Shown here: piece by piece, positions 1 to 11,890 of the stretch
How the letters are laid out: every line of letters starts with the position of its first letter
Numbering within the stretch: the first letter of the stretch is position 1
Assembly: GCA_036226585.1 (NCBI GenBank)
Contig: CP108997.1
Coordinates: 682,001-746,000, forward strand
Reading direction: 5' to 3'
DNA: 64,000 nt
Source: Streptomyces sp. NBC_00708
GTDB taxonomy: Bacteria > Actinomycetota > Actinomycetes > Streptomycetales > Streptomycetaceae
The notes under the pieces: model-generated
What the model saw: the letters and a program-made list of their open reading frames with translations, nothing else
Told to the model about the DNA's origin: nothing
The model's database searches: none
Made by a program: the position numbers and the translations under genes

Positions 1-3000
1 TGGCTGGACGAGGACCGCTTCGGCAACGCCCGGCTGCTGCTCCTGACGCGTGGCGCACAGGCCGTGGCGGCCGGCGATTCCGTACCCGATCCCTGGTCGG
101 CCTCCGCCTGGGGGCTCGTACGGTCGGCACAGTCGGAGCACCCGGGGCGGTTCGTGCTCGTGGATGTCGACGAGGGCACACCGGACCTGGACGTGCTGGC
201 GGATGCGTCCCGCGACGAGCCTCAACTCGCCCTGCGCGGTGGCACTCTGTCCGCCCCCAGGGTCACCCGTGGCGGCGCCACCGACATCCCGGAGCCGCGC
301 GACTACGGCCACCGCACCGTCCTGATCACCGGTGGGACCGGTGGGCTCGGCCGGCTGGTCGCCCGGCATCTCGTGGCACGACACGGGGCGCGGCATCTGC
401 TGCTGGTGAGCCGCAGCGGCGAACAGGCCCGAGGTGCCGACGAGTTGGCCCGCGAGCTGGCCCGATCCGGGGCCGAGGTGCGGTTCGCGGCCGTGGACGC
501 GTCCTCGCGCGAGGAGCTGGCGGGGGCGCTGGACGCGATCCCGGCCGACCACCCCCTGGGCGCCGTCTTCCACCTGGCCGGTGCACTCGACGACGTCACG
601 GTCGAGGGGCTGACGCCGGACCGGCTGGAAGCCGTGCTCCGGACGAAGGCCGATTCGGCCGCCCATCTGCACGAGCTGACGGCCGGCGGCGAGCTGAGCG
701 ACTTCGTACTGTTCTCGTCGGTCGTCGGGGTCACCGGCAACGCCGGGCAGGCCAACTACGCCGCAGCCAATGCCTACCTCGACTCCCTCGCCCACCACCG
801 CCACGCCCACGGTCTGCCCGCCACCTCGCTCGCCTGGGGACTCTGGGACCAGCCGGAGGGAATGAGCGCAACCCTGGGTGAGACCGAACTGGCCCGCTGG
901 GCGCGTTCCGGGCTCGGCCCGCTGTCCGTCGCCGACGGGCTCGTCCTGCTCGACGCGGCCCTCACGGGCGAGGACCCGGCGCCGGTCCTCGTACGCTTCG
1001 ACACACCCGCGCTGCGGGCGCGGGCGGAACACGGCGCGCTGCCCTCCGTGCTGCGCGGGCTGGTACGCGCTCCGCGTCCCCGCGCCTCGGCCGCGACGGC
1101 CGGGAACTCCGCGGCCGGAACATGGGCCCAGCACACCTCCGCCCTCCCGGAGGAGGAACGGCAGTCCGCCGTCACGGACCTGGTGCGGGCGACGGTGGCC
1201 ACCGTGCTCGGCCACACCGGCCCGGCGGCGCTCGACGACTCGCGCGCCTTCCGGGACCTGGGCTTCGACTCCCTCGCCGGTGTCGACCTGCGCAACCGGC
1301 TGGCCACCGTCACCGGGCTGCGGATCTCCACGACGGCCGTCTTCGACCACCCCACACCCCGGTCGTTGGCAGCCCACCTGCTGACCCTCCTGCCGGGCGG
1401 CACCGCCCACTCCCCGCTCCCCGCCCCCGTCACCGGCGCGCGGCCCGTCGGCCAGGACGACCCGGTCGTCATCGTCGGCATGGCCTGCCGCTACCCGGGC
1501 GGCGTGGCGTCGCCCGACGACCTGTGGGACCTCGTCGCGTCGGGGCGGGACGCCATCGGCGGCTTCCCCACCGACCGGGGCTGGGACCTGGCGGGCCTCT
1601 ACGATCCGGACCCGGACCACCTCGGCACCTCGTATGCCCGTGACGGCGGATTCCTTTACGGGGCAGGGGAGTTCGACGCCGAGTTCTTCGGGATGAGCCC
1701 CCGCGAGGCCCTTGCGGCCGACCCGCAGCAGCGGCTTCTCCTGGAGACGGCCTGGGAGACGTTCGAGCGCGCCGGCATCGACCCGGGCAGCGTGCGCGGG
1801 AGCCGGACGGGTGTCTTCGCCGGGGTCATGTACAACGACTACGGATCACGGCTCGTGAAGGCGCCCCGCGATCTGGAGGGCTATCTGCTCACCGGCAACA
1901 CATCGAGCGTGATCTCGGGGCGGGTGGCGTACACCTTCGGTCTGGAAGGCCCGGCGGTGACCGTCGACACGGCCTGCTCGTCCTCCCTGGTCGCTCTGCA
2001 CCTGGCGGCCCAGGCCCTCCGGCAGGGTGAGTGCGATCTCGCCCTGGCCGGCGGGGTGACCGTGATGGCGCGTCCCGACACATTCGTCGAGTTCAGCCGT
2101 CAGCGCGGGCTCTCCCCCGACGGGCGGTGCAAGTCGTTCTCCGCGTCGGCCGACGGAACGGGCTGGTCGGAAGGGGTGGGCCTGCTGCTGGTGGAGCGGC
2201 TGTCGGATGCCCGCCGCAACGGCCACCAGGTGCTCGCGGTCGTCCGGGGCTCGGCGGTCAACCAGGACGGCGCCAGCAACGGCCTCACCGCGCCGAACGG
2301 CCCCTCGCAGGAGCGCGTCATCCGTCAGGCCCTGGCGGGTGCGGGGCTGCGGGCCTCGGAGGTCGACGCCGTCGAAGCCCACGGGACCGGCACCAGGCTC
2401 GGCGACCCCATTGAGGCTCAGGCGCTCCTCGCCACCTACGGGCAGGACCGGCAGGCCGAACAACCGCTGCTGCTCGGCTCGTTGAAGTCGAACATCGGGC
2501 ACGCACAGGCTGCCGCCGGCGTGGGCGGCATCATCAAGATGGTCGAGGCGATGCGCCACGGCGTACTGCCCCGCACCCTGCACGTGGACGAGCCGTCCCC
2601 GCACATCGACTGGGAGTCGGGCGCGGTCAGCCTCCTGACGGACGAGGCCGACTGGCCGGACCACGACCGGCCGCGCCGCGCGGCGGTGTCCTCGTTCGGC
2701 ATCAGCGGGACGAACGCCCACGTGATCCTGGAGCAGGCTCCGGAGCCGGTGACGGCCGAGCCCGGGGCGGACGACGAGAGCCCGGTCGTGCTGTGGCCGC
2801 TGTCCGCGCACAGCCCGGCCGCGCTGCGGGAACAGGCTGCCCGCCTGGCCACCTTCGTACGGGAGCGCCCGGCGCCGGGCGAGGCGATCGGCCGCACGCT
2901 GGTGACGGGGCGGGCTGCCCTGGAGCACCGTGGGGTGGTGCTGGCGGGCGACGGGGATCGGGCGCTCGACGCGTTGGAAGCGCTCGCCTCCGGTGAGGAG

Positions 3001-6000
3001 CATCCGGCGCTCGTACGCGGTACTGCGGCGTCCACACCTCGTATCGCGTACCTGTTCACCGGGCAGGGCAGCCAGCGACCCCAGATGGGTCACACGCTGT
3101 ACACCACCCACCCGGTGTTCGCCACCGCGCTCGACGAGGTCTTCGACGCACTGGACCCGCACCTCGAACAGCCCCTGCGCGATGTGATGTTCGCCCCGCC
3201 GGAGTCCGCGAACGCGGCGCTCCTCGACGAGACCCGCTACACACAACCCGCCTTGTTCGCCCTGGAGACCGCGCTCCACCGACTCCTCGCCCACCACGGC
3301 ATCACCCCCGACTACGTCACCGGCCACTCCATCGGCGAACTCACCGCCGCCCACGTCGCCGGCATCCTCACCCTCCCCGACGCCGCACTCCTCATCACCA
3401 CCCGCGCCCACCTCATGCAAACCGCACCCACCGGCGGAGCCATGACCGCCATCCAGGCAACCGAAGAACAGATCCATCCGTACCTCAACGCGCATGTGGC
3501 GCTCGCCGCCGTGAACAGCCCCACGTCCCTGGTGATTTCAGGAGACCGCGAGGCCGTGGAGGACGCCACCCGGGCGCTGAAGCGGCAGGGTCACCGCGTC
3601 CACCCGCTCACCGTCAGCCACGCCTTCCACTCCCCCCACATGGACCCGATCCTCGACCAGTTCCGGGACGTGGCACAGACGGTCACCTACCACCAGCCGC
3701 GCTTCCCCCTGATCACCACAGGCGACCCCACCAGCCCCGACCACTGGACCTCCCAGATACGCGGCACCGTCCGCCACCACGACCACATCACCACCCTGAC
3801 CAGCAAGAACGTCACCACCTACCTCGAACTCGGACCCGACGCCTCCCTCACCACCCACACACCCCACGCCGTCCCGCTCCTCCGCAAGAACCAGAGCGAA
3901 CGCCACACCTTCGAGACCGCTCTCGCCACGGCGTACGCCCAGGGAACCCCTCTGACGACGGACGGAGCCGGGCACACCGGCCTCCCCACCTATCCCTTCC
4001 AACCCACCCACTACTGGCTGGACACCCCCGCGACCGACGCGTTGCTCGCTCCGGCCGTCGAGCTGGCCGGGGGCGGGGGGCTGCTGTTCACGGGTGAGGT
4101 CGGCACGCGTTCGCTCCCCTGGCTCGCCGACCACGCGATGGGCGGGGTGGCACTCGTCCCGGCGGCGCTCTTCGTCGAACTGGCCCTGCGTGCGGGCGAG
4201 GAGGCGGACGCCCCGGTGGTGGACGAGCTGACGCTGGAGGCGCCGCTGCCCCTGCCGGACGACGGTTCGGTGGTGGCGCTCCAGTTGGCGGTCGGCGCCC
4301 CCGAGGACACGGGCCGGCGGTCGTTCGGCGTGCATGCCCGGTCCGGCGAGGGGCAGCCCTGGGTCCGGCACGCGTCCGGGTGGCTCGCTCCGGCGGACGC
4401 CGAGGTGCCGGATCCCGAACCCGCCTGGCCTCCGGCCGGTGCCGAGCGCACGGATGCCGCCGAGGTCTACGAGCGGCTGGCGGCGCTGGGCTACGGCTAC
4501 GGGCCCGCCTTCCGCAATCTGCGGGACGCGTGGGCGGTCGGCGGCGCCCTCTTCGCCGAGGTCGCGTTGCCGGACGAACTGCGTTCCCAGGCCGGGGACT
4601 TCGCGCTGCACCCCGCGTTGCTCGATGCCGCCCTGCACCTGCTGCCGCTCCAAGGCGGCGGCGATGAGCTGAAGCTGCCCTTCTCCTGGTCCGGCATCCG
4701 TCTCCACGCCACCGGGGCCGACGCGCTGCGGGTCCGCCTGGAGCCGGACGACGGGCAGTCCGTGTCGCTCTCCTTGACCGATACCACCGGCGGGCCCGTC
4801 GCCTCCGTGGGCTCGGTGCGTCTGCTGCCCGCCCCCGCCGTGGCCGCGTCGCACACCGATCCGCTGTACGAGGTGGAGTGGACGGAGCCGGTGGCCCGCG
4901 CGGGCCGGGCCGGTGACGTGCTGCCCGGGGCCGAGATCGTGCGGATCGCCCCCGGCCGGTCCGCAGCCGAAGCCGCGCACCAGGCCCTGGCGCTCGTCCA
5001 GGAGTGGCTGGCGCGGGAGGAGACGGCGGGCTCCCGGCTGGCCGTCGTCACCTCGGGCGCCGTCGCGACACGGGACGGCGAGGAGGTGACCGACCTGCCG
5101 GCGGCGGCGGTATGGGGGCTGTTGCGGACGGCCCAGTCGGAGCATCCCGGCGTCTTCGTCGTCGTCGACACGGACGGCAGCGCGGCCAGTGAGCAGGCTC
5201 TCGACGAGGTGCTGGAGACGGACGAGCCCCAAGTCGCCTTGCGCGAGGGCAGCGTGCTGGTCCCCAGACTGAGCCGTATCCCTGACACAGCACCGGCCCG
5301 GGCGCCGGTCGCCGGGCCCGACGGACACGGCACCGTACTGCTGACGGGTGCCACAGGTGCCCTCGGCGCCACCATCGCCGAGCGGCTCATCACCCACCAC
5401 GGCGTCCGGCACCTCCTGCTCGCCGGCCGGCGCGGCCCGGCGGCCCCCGGGGCGGCCGAGTTGCTGGCCCACCTCACGGGGCTCGGGGCGGACGTCGCCC
5501 TGGTCGCCTGCGACACCGCCGACCGGGATGCCGTGGCCACCCTGCTCGCGGACATTCCGGCCCCGCACCCCCTGAGCGCGATCGTGCACGCCGCCGGGGT
5601 GCTCGACGACGGGGTGCTGGAGGACCTGACCCCGGACCGGCTGGACACGGTCCTGCGTCCCAAGGCGGACGCCGCGCTGCTGCTCCACGAGCTCACGGTC
5701 GAACACGGGCTCGACCTCGCCGCGTTCGTCCTCTTCTCCTCGGTCACCGGGGTCACCGGCACGGCCGGGCAGGCCAACTACGCCGCTGCCAACGCCTGCC
5801 TCGACGCCCTCGCCCACCACCGCCACGCCCACGGCCTGCCCGCCACCTCGCTGGCGTGGGGCCTCTGGGACCAGAGCGACGGCATGGGATCCCGGCTGGC
5901 CGCGGCCGACCTCGCCCGCCTCGCCCGCACCGGCATCGCACCGCTTCCCGCCGAGAGCGCGCTACGGCTGTTCGACGACGCGCTCGGCTCGGACCGGCCC

Positions 6001-9000
6001 GTGGTCGTCGCCTCCCGATTCGCCACCGCCACCCTGGGCGACGGGGGTACGCCGGTCCCGGCTCCGCTGCGCTCGCTGGCGCCGAGGCGTCCCCGCAGGA
6101 CGGTCAACTCCGCATCCGTGGCCTCCGGTTCGACGTTCGCCGAGCAGCTGGCCGGGCTGCCGGCCGAGGAGGTGGAGCGGAGGCTGCTGGAGCTGGTGCG
6201 GGCCACCACGGCCACCGTGCTCGGCCACACGGACGCGGGGGCGGTGCCGGAGGGGCGCGCCTTCACGGATCTCGGCTTCGACTCGCTCGCCGCCGTGGAT
6301 CTGCGCAACCGGCTCGGGGCGGCCACGGGTCTGCGGCTGCCGACGACCCTGGTCTTCGACCACCCGACCCCGCAGGCGCTCGCCGCGCTGTTGCGGGACG
6401 AACTCGGCACGGACGGGACCGCGCCCGTCCCGGCCGCCGCTGCCGCCCGCACCGCCGTCTCCGGCGATCCGATCGCGATCGTCTCCATGGCCTGCCGGTT
6501 CCCGGGCGGGGTGACCACGCCCGAGGAGCTGTGGCGGCTGGTCAGCGAGGAGACGGACGCCGTCTCCGGCTTCCCGACGGACCGGGGCTGGGACCTGGAC
6601 GGGCTCTACGATCCGGACGCCTCCCGGCCCGGCACTTCGTACGCGAGGGAGGGCGGGTTCCTGCACACGGCCGCCGACTTCGACCCGGAGTTCTTCGGGA
6701 TGAGCCCGCGCGAGGCCCTGACCACGGACCCGCAGCAACGGCTGCTGCTGGAGACGGCCTGGGAGGCGTTCGAACGGGCCGGGATCGACCCGGCCGGGCT
6801 GCGCGGCTCCCGGACCGGGGTGTTCGCCGGGGTGATGTACAACGACTACGGGGCCCGGCTCCACCAGGCGCCCAACGCGCCCGGTGAGGTCGAGGGGTAT
6901 CTCGTCAGCGGCAGCGCGGGCAGTGTCGCCTCCGGCCGGGTCGCGTACACCTTCGGTCTCGAAGGTCCCGCGGTCACCGTGGACACGGCCTGCTCCTCCT
7001 CCTTGGTCGCCCTGCATCTCGCGGCCCAGGCGCTGCGGCAGGGCGAGTGCGATCTCGCGCTCGCCGGCGGGGTGACGGTGATGGCCGGGCCCGCGACCTT
7101 CGTGGAGTTCAGCCGGCAGCGCGGGCTCTCCGCCGACGGGCGGTGCAAGCCGTTCGCGGAGGCCGCCGACGGCACGGGCTGGGGCGAGGGTGTCGGGCTG
7201 CTGCTGGTGGAGCGGCTGTCGGACGCCAGGCGCCGGGGCCATGAGGTGCTGGCCGTACTGCGCGGCTCCGCCGTCAACCAGGACGGAGCGAGCAACGGCC
7301 TCACCGCGCCCAACGGCCCCTCCCAGCAGCGGGTCATCCGCGAGGCGCTGGACCGGGCGGGCCTCGCCGCCCGGGACGTGGACGCCGTCGAGGCGCACGG
7401 GACGGGGACCAAGCTCGGCGATCCGATCGAGGCGCAGGCGCTCCTCGCGGTCTACGGGCAGGACCGGCCGGACGAACAGCCCCTGCTGCTGGGCTCGGTG
7501 AAGTCGAACATCGGGCACACGCAGGCCGCCGCCGGCGTCGCGGGCGTGATCAAGACCGTGCTGTCCATGCGGCACGGAACGCTGCCCAGGAGCCTGCACA
7601 TCGACCGGCCCACCCCGCACGTCGACTGGGCGCAGGGCGGTGTCGCGCTGCTCACGGAGACGGTTCCCTGGCCGGAGCGTGAGCGGCCCCGGAGGGCCGC
7701 GGTGTCGTCGTTCGGGATCAGCGGGACCAACGCCCACGTGATCCTGGAGGCACCGGCCGACGCGGACGCGCCCCACACCGACGCCCAGGTGCGCCCGGAG
7801 GCACCGGCCGCCGGTGAGCACGCGTCCACCGCCGCCGCACACCCCGTCCCGTGGCTGGTGTCCGGCCACACGCCCGGCGCACTCCGCGCGCGGGCCGCGC
7901 AACTGGCCGGCGTACTCGACCGCAGCCCCTACCCGGACCCCGCCGACGTGTCGGCGGCCCTCGCCGCCGGCCCCGGTGCCTTCGAGCACCGCGTCTCCTT
8001 CGTCGCGGCCGGCCGCGACGAGGCGCTGCGTGCCCTCGCCGCTGTCGCAGCGGGCGAGACACCGCAGGTCGTGGCGCCCGAGCGGGTCCGGACCGCGTTC
8101 CTCTTCACCGGCCAGGGCAGTCAGCGCGCCGGGGCGGGCCGTGAGCTGTACGCGGCGCACGACGCGTTCGCCGCCGCCTTCGACGCGGCCTGCGCCGCGC
8201 TGGACCCGCATCTCGGCCGCTCGCTGCGCGAGATCGTGTTCGCCGCCCAGGGCACGCCGGAGGCGGCCCTGCTCGACGAGACCCGGTATACCCAACCGGC
8301 CCTGTTCGCGCTGGAGACGGCGCTCTTCCGGCTGCTTGAGCACGTCGGTGTGCGTCCGGACGCGCTGCTCGGGCACTCCATCGGTTCGGTGGCCGCCGCG
8401 CACGTGGCCGGGGTGCTGTCGCTCGCCGACGCGGCGACGCTGGTGGCGGCGCGGGGGCGGCTGATGCAGGGGCTGCCGGCCGGGGGCGCGATGCTCGCCG
8501 TGGAGCTCGACGAGGACGCGGTGACACGGCTGCTGGCCGGTCTCGAGGACCGGGCGGGCATCGCCGCGCTCAACGGGCCGCGCGCCACGGTGGTGTCGGG
8601 CGAGGCCGGAGCGGTGGACGAAGTCGCCGCCCGTGCGAAGGAGTCGGGCGCCCGGACGCGCAGGCTCACCGTGAGCCACGCCTTTCACTCGCCGCTGATG
8701 GAACCGGTACTCGCGGAGTTCCGGGAGGTGCTGTCCGGTCTCGACTTCCGGCCGCCGCGCCTCACGGTGATCTCCGATCTCACCGGGGCCGCCGTGGACC
8801 CCGACGACCTGGCGTCGCCCGGCTACTGGGTCCGGCACGCCCGTGAGGCGGTCCGTTTCGCGGAGGGCGTCGGCGCGCTCAAGGAGCTGGGCATCGGAGC
8901 GTTCGTGGAGCTGGGCCCCGACGCGGTGCTCGCGACCATGGCCGCCGATACGCATCCGGACGCCGTGTCGCTGCCGCTGCTGCGCCGCGACCGCTCCGAG

Positions 9001-11862
9001 CTGCGCTCGCTGCCGGAGGCGCTGGGCGCGCTGCATGCCGCCGGTGGCACGGTCGGCGGGGCGGTGTACGGAGTACGGGACGGTCGTCGGCCCGTCGAGC
9101 TGCCCACGTACCCCTTCCAGCGCGAGCGGTACTGGCTGGACCGCCCGGCGGCTCCGGCCGGGGCGGCCCGGGTCGAGCAGGCGGGGCTCGGCGCGACCGA
9201 CCACCCGCTGCTCGGGGCCGCCGTCGAACTCGCCGGTGGAACCGGTACGGTCCACACCGGGCTGCTGTCGACCGCCACGCATCCATGGCTGGCCGACCAC
9301 GCGGTGCTCGGTTCCGTCGTCCTGCCCGGGGCCGCGCTCCTCGAACTCGCCCTGTACGCGGGCCGGGAGGCCGGCACTCCCGTACTCGACGAACTGACGC
9401 TGAGCGACCCGCTGCTGCTGCCGGACACGGGCTCCGTGCGGGTGCAGGTGAGCGTCGGCGCGCCGGGCACGGACGGCAGGCGGCCGGTGACGGTCCACTC
9501 GCGGGCGGCGGAGGCCGAAGGGGAGCCGTGGACGGTGCACGCCTCCGGGGTCCTCTCGGCGGACACCGCCGAGCGGCCCGCGCCCCTGACGGGTTCCTGG
9601 CCGCCGGCCGGAGCCGAGCCCGTCGAGGTGGGCGACGCCTATGCGGAACTGGCCGCACTGGGCTATGCGTACGGCCCCGCCTTCCAGGGCCTGCGCGCCG
9701 CCTGGCGCGATCCGGCGGACGGAAGCCGGTACGCCGAGGTCGCGATCGACCTGGACGGTGCCGGCGGCCGGCTCGTGGCCCCCGCGCTCATCGACGCGGC
9801 CCTGCACCCACTCGCGCTCGCCGGTCCCGGCCCCTCGGGCGGGCTGCCGGTGCCGTTCTCCTGGAACGGGGTGCGGGTGCACGGTCCCGGGACCGGATCG
9901 GCGCGGGTGCGCCTGTCGCCGGCCGGGCCCGACACCCATGCGCTGCTGCTCACCGACGAGTCCGGTACGCCGGTGCTCTCCGTGGACGCGCTGGTCGTAC
10001 GGGAGGCCGACCCGGCCCGGTTCGCGCAGGCGCGCCGGGGCGGGGGCGGGCTCTACCGGGTGGAGTGGGATGCTCGGGCCGTCCCGGCCGGCCGGGCGGT
10101 CGCGGTCGGGTACGACGAGGCGCTGCGGATCGCGGAGGCGGAGGGCCGGTTCGCGGGCGACGCCCTGCTGGACGAGGAGCCGCGTTCCCTGCCGGCCCTC
10201 GCTCGGGTGCTGCGCGACTGGGTGGCCGACGACCGCCTCGGCGGGGCCAGGCTCGTCGTGACGACGCGGCGGGCGGTGGCCGTCGAGGACGGCGACCCGG
10301 TGTCCGGGCTCGACCGCTCGACATGGTGGGGCCTGGTGCGTACGGCCCAGACCGAGCACCCCGGACGGTTCGTCCTGGTCGACACGGACGGGGCGGACGC
10401 CTCGTCCGGTGTACGGGACGCCGCTCTGAGCACCGGCGAGCCGCAACTCGCCCTGCGCGACGGGGTGGTGCTCGTCCCGCGACTGGCCCGGGTCCCGCTT
10501 CCGGCGCAGAGCCGTATGAAACTGCCGGGCACGGTTCTCGTGACCGGTGCGACGGGGGCGCTGGGACGGCTGGTCGCCGAACGGCTCGTCACCGGGCACG
10601 GGGTGCGGCGGCTGCTGCTGACCGGGCGGCGCGGGCCCCAGGCCCCGGGCGCGCGGGAGCTGGTCGATCACCTCACCGGTCTGGGTGCCGACGTCACGCT
10701 CGCCGCCTGCGATCTCGCGGACCGGGCGGCCGTGTCGGCACTGCTCGGCTCCGTGCCGGACGCCCATCCGCTGAGCGCCGTCGTGCACGCGGCGGGCGTC
10801 ACGGCGGATGCGACGCTGGAGGCGCTGACGGACGAGGCGTTCACGACCGTCCTGCGGCCCAAGGCCGACGCCGCCCTGCTGCTGCACGAGCTGACCCTTG
10901 AGCGGGGCATCGAGCTGGCCGCCTTCGTGCTGTTCTCCTCGGTGGCCGGGGTCATCGGCAACGCCGGCCAGGCCAACTACGCGGCGGCGAACACCTACCT
11001 GGACGCGCTGGCCCACCACCGCCACGCGCTCGGGCTGCCCGCCACCTCGCTGGCCTGGGGGCTCTGGGAGCAGTCCGGCGGTCTCGGTGACGCGCTCACC
11101 GCCGCGGACCTGGCCAGGATCGCGCGTACCGGGGTCGCACCCCTCACGGCGGAGGAGGGGCTTGAGCTGTTCGACGCGGCACTGGCCTTGGGGCTTCCGG
11201 GTCCGGTCCCGGCCCGGCTGGACACCTCGGCGCTGCGCCGGCTCGGTGACCCGGACCGGGTGCCGCCGCTGCTGCGGTCCCTGGTGGGTCTGCCGGAGCG
11301 GCGGCCGGTGCCGGTGCCGGGCGCGGACGGCGATGCGCCCTGGGTCCGGAAGCTGGCGGAAGCGGCCGAGGAGGAGCGCCCGCGCCTGGTGCTCGACCTG
11401 GTGCGGGCGGCGGTGGCGGAGACGCTGGGCCACCCGCCGAACCGGCCCGTTCCCGCCGACCGGGGCCTTCTCGACCTGGGCTTCGACTCCCTGACCGCCG
11501 TCGAGCTGCGCAACCGGCTCGGCGCCGAGACCGGGCTCCGGCTGCCCACCACGCTGCTGTTCGACCGGCCGACCGCGACCGCGCTCGCCGCCCACCTCCA
11601 CGCGGAGCTGACCGGCCGGCTGCCCGGCGGCCCGGCCTCCGCCCTGGCCCGTATCGACGAGCTGGAGGCCGCCTTCGACGGGGCCGCGCTCGACGCGGAG
11701 GCCCGCGAGCGGATCGCCGCCCGGCTGGCCTCGTTGCAGGCCCGCCTCGCGGCGGCCGCAGACATCTCCGTACCCACCGACATCCCTGCCACCCCCCTGC
11801 TGGACCAGGCGTCCGACGACGAGCTCTTCGAGCTCATCGACGGACAGCTCGGCTCCGAATAG
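1..11862 (+). CDS. Modular type I polyketide synthase, 5'-truncated (KR-ACP; KS-AT-DH-KR-ACP; KS-AT-DH-KR-ACP)
   Basis: The window opens inside this gene; the frame is open from base 1, so the N-terminus is missing. Counting codons from base 1, the domains are KR (about 104-290), ACP (390-460), KS (489-915), AT (1015-1300), DH (1345-1615), KR (1777-1960), ACP (2057-2130), KS (2157-2585), AT (2698-3000), DH (3060-3335), KR (3508-3695), ACP (3794-3868) and a C-terminal docking region. Both KSs have TACSSS, EAHGTGT and KSNIGH. Both ATs carry GHSIG and HAFH, which predicts malonyl-CoA. Both DHs keep HxxxGxxxxP and the Asp of the [14 protein letters not shown] motif, so both should be active. The first two KRs have the B-type LDD motif and the catalytic Ser/Tyr; the third reads TAD there. 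All ACPs have GFDSL. Each complete module should add a two-carbon unit and leave a double bond, giving a conjugated polyene. The C-terminal helical tail should dock onto the next subunit, 28 bp downstream. Confidence 0.97.
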   Translation, partial: WLDEDRFGNARLLLLTRGAQAVAAGDSVPDPWSASAWGLVRSAQSEHPGRFVLVDVDEGTPDLDVLADASRDEPQLALRGGTLSAPRVTRGGATDIPEPRDYGHRTVLITGGTGGLGRLVARHLVARHGARHLLLVSRSGEQARGADELARELARSGAEVRFAAVDASSREELAGALDAIPADHPLGAVFHLAGALDDVTVEGLTPDRLEAVLRTKADSAAHLHELTAGGELSDFVLFSSVVGVTGNAGQANYAAANAYLDSLAHHRHAHGLPATSLAWGLWDQPEGMSATLGETELARWARSGLGPLSVADGLVLLDAALTGEDPAPVLVRFDTPALRARAEHGALPSVLRGLVRAPRPRASAATAGNSAAGTWAQHTSALPEEERQSAVTDLVRATVATVLGHTGPAALDDSRAFRDLGFDSLAGVDLRNRLATVTGLRISTTAVFDHPTPRSLAAHLLTLLPGGTAHSPLPAPVTGARPVGQDDPVVIVGMACRYPGGVASPDDLWDLVASGRDAIGGFPTDRGWDLAGLYDPDPDHLGTSYARDGGFLYGAGEFDAEFFGMSPREALAADPQQRLLLETAWETFERAGIDPGSVRGSRTGVFAGVMYNDYGSRLVKAPRDLEGYLLTGNTSSVISGRVAYTFGLEGPAVTVDTACSSSLVALHLAAQALRQGECDLALAGGVTVMARPDTFVEFSRQRGLSPDGRCKSFSASADGTGWSEGVGLLLVERLSDARRNGHQVLAVVRGSAVNQDGASNGLTAPNGPSQERVIRQALAGAGLRASEVDAVEAHGTGTRLGDPIEAQALLATYGQDRQAEQPLLLGSLKSNIGHAQAAAGVGGIIKMVEAMRHGVLPRTLHVDEPSPHIDWESGAVSLLTDEADWPDHDRPRRAAVSSFGISGTNAHVILEQAPEPVTAEPGADDESPVVLWPLSAHSPAALREQAARLATFVRERPAPGEAIGRTLVTGRAALEHRGVVLAGDGDRALDALEALASGEEHPALVRGTAASTPRIAYLFTGQGSQRPQMGHTLYTTHPVFATALDEVFDALDPHLEQPLRDVMFAPPESANAALLDETRYTQPALFALETALHRLLAHHGITPDYVTGHSIGELTAAHVAGILTLPDAALLITTRAHLMQTAPTGGAMTAIQATEEQIHPYLNAHVALAAVNSPTSLVISGDREAVEDATRALKRQGHRVHPLTVSHAFHSPHMDPILDQFRDVAQTVTYHQPRFPLITTGDPTSPDHWTSQIRGTVRHHDHITTLTSKNVTTYLELGPDASLTTHTPHAVPLLRKNQSERHTFETALATAYAQGTPLTTDGAGHTGLPTYPFQPTHYWLDTPATDALLAPAVELAGGGGLLFTGEVGTRSLPWLADHAMGGVALVPAALFVELALRAGEEADAPVVDELTLEAPLPLPDDGSVVALQLAVGAPEDTGRRSFGVHARSGEGQPWVRHASGWLAPADAEVPDPEPAWPPAGAERTDAAEVYERLAALGYGYGPAFRNLRDAWAVGGALFAEVALPDELRSQAGDFALHPALLDAALHLLPLQGGGDELKLPFSWSGIRLHATGADALRVRLEPDDGQSVSLSLTDTTGGPVASVGSVRLLPAPAVAASHTDPLYEVEWTEPVARAGRAGDVLPGAEIVRIAPGRSAAEAAHQALALVQEWLAREETAGSRLAVVTSGAVATRDGEEVTDLPAAAVWGLLRTAQSEHPGVFVVVDTDGSAASEQALDEVLETDEPQVALREGSVLVPRLSRIPDTAPARAPVAGPDGHGTVLLTGATGALGATIAERLITHHGVRHLLLAGRRGPAAPGAAELLAHLTGLGADVALVACDTADRDAVATLLADIPAPHPLSAIVHAAGVLDDGVLEDLTPDRLDTVLRPKADAALLLHELTVEHGLDLAAFVLFSSVTGVTGTAGQANYAAANACLDALAHHRHAHGLPATSLAWGLWDQSDGMGSRLAAADLARLARTGIAPLPAESALRLFDDALGSDRPVVVASRFATATLGDGGTPVPAPLRSLAPRRPRRTVNSASVASGSTFAEQLAGLPAEEVERRLLELVRATTATVLGHTDAGAVPEGRAFTDLGFDSLAAVDLRNRLGAATGLRLPTTLVFDHPTPQALAALLRDELGTDGTAPVPAAAAARTAVSGDPIAIVSMACRFPGGVTTPEELWRLVSEETDAVSGFPTDRGWDLDGLYDPDASRPGTSYAREGGFLHTAADFDPEFFGMSPREALTTDPQQRLLLETAWEAFERAGIDPAGLRGSRTGVFAGVMYNDYGARLHQAPNAPGEVEGYLVSGSAGSVASGRVAYTFGLEGPAVTVDTACSSSLVALHLAAQALRQGECDLALAGGVTVMAGPATFVEFSRQRGLSADGRCKPFAEAADGTGWGEGVGLLLVERLSDARRRGHEVLAVLRGSAVNQDGASNGLTAPNGPSQQRVIREALDRAGLAARDVDAVEAHGTGTKLGDPIEAQALLAVYGQDRPDEQPLLLGSVKSNIGHTQAAAGVAGVIKTVLSMRHGTLPRSLHIDRPTPHVDWAQGGVALLTETVPWPERERPRRAAVSSFGISGTNAHVILEAPADADAPHTDAQVRPEAPAAGEHASTAAAHPVPWLVSGHTPGALRARAAQLAGVLDRSPYPDPADVSAALAAGPGAFEHRVSFVAAGRDEALRALAAVAAGETPQVVAPERVRTAFLFTGQGSQRAGAGRELYAAHDAFAAAFDAACAALDPHLGRSLREIVFAAQGTPEAALLDETRYTQPALFALETALFRLLEHVGVRPDALLGHSIGSVAAAHVAGVLSLADAATLVAARGRLMQGLPAGGAMLAVELDEDAVTRLLAGLEDRAGIAALNGPRATVVSGEAGAVDEVAARAKESGARTRRLTVSHAFHSPLMEPVLAEFREVLSGLDFRPPRLTVISDLTGAAVDPDDLASPGYWVRHAREAVRFAEGVGALKELGIGAFVELGPDAVLATMAADTHPDAVSLPLLRRDRSELRSLPEALGALHAAGGTVGGAVYGVRDGRRPVELPTYPFQRERYWLDRPAAPAGAARVEQAGLGATDHPLLGAAVELAGGTGTVHTGLLSTATHPWLADHAVLGSVVLPGAALLELALYAGREAGTPVLDELTLSDPLLLPDTGSVRVQVSVGAPGTDGRRPVTVHSRAAEAEGEPWTVHASGVLSADTAERPAPLTGSWPPAGAEPVEVGDAYAELAALGYAYGPAFQGLRAAWRDPADGSRYAEVAIDLDGAGGRLVAPALIDAALHPLALAGPGPSGGLPVPFSWNGVRVHGPGTGSARVRLSPAGPDTHALLLTDESGTPVLSVDALVVREADPARFAQARRGGGGLYRVEWDARAVPAGRAVAVGYDEALRIAEAEGRFAGDALLDEEPRSLPALARVLRDWVADDRLGGARLVVTTRRAVAVEDGDPVSGLDRSTWWGLVRTAQTEHPGRFVLVDTDGADASSGVRDAALSTGEPQLALRDGVVLVPRLARVPLPAQSRMKLPGTVLVTGATGALGRLVAERLVTGHGVRRLLLTGRRGPQAPGARELVDHLTGLGADVTLAACDLADRAAVSALLGSVPDAHPLSAVVHAAGVTADATLEALTDEAFTTVLRPKADAALLLHELTLERGIELAAFVLFSSVAGVIGNAGQANYAAANTYLDALAHHRHALGLPATSLAWGLWEQSGGLGDALTAADLARIARTGVAPLTAEEGLELFDAALALGLPGPVPARLDTSALRRLGDPDRVPPLLRSLVGLPERRPVPVPGADGDAPWVRKLAEAAEEERPRLVLDLVRAAVAETLGHPPNRPVPADRGLLDLGFDSLTAVELRNRLGAETGLRLPTTLLFDRPTATALAAHLHAELTGRLPGGPASALARIDELEAAFDGAALDAEARERIAARLASLQARLAAAADISVPTDIPATPLLDQASDDELFELIDGQLGSE

Positions 11863-11890
11863 CCCGTACGACGAGGAGAGTTGACGTCGC

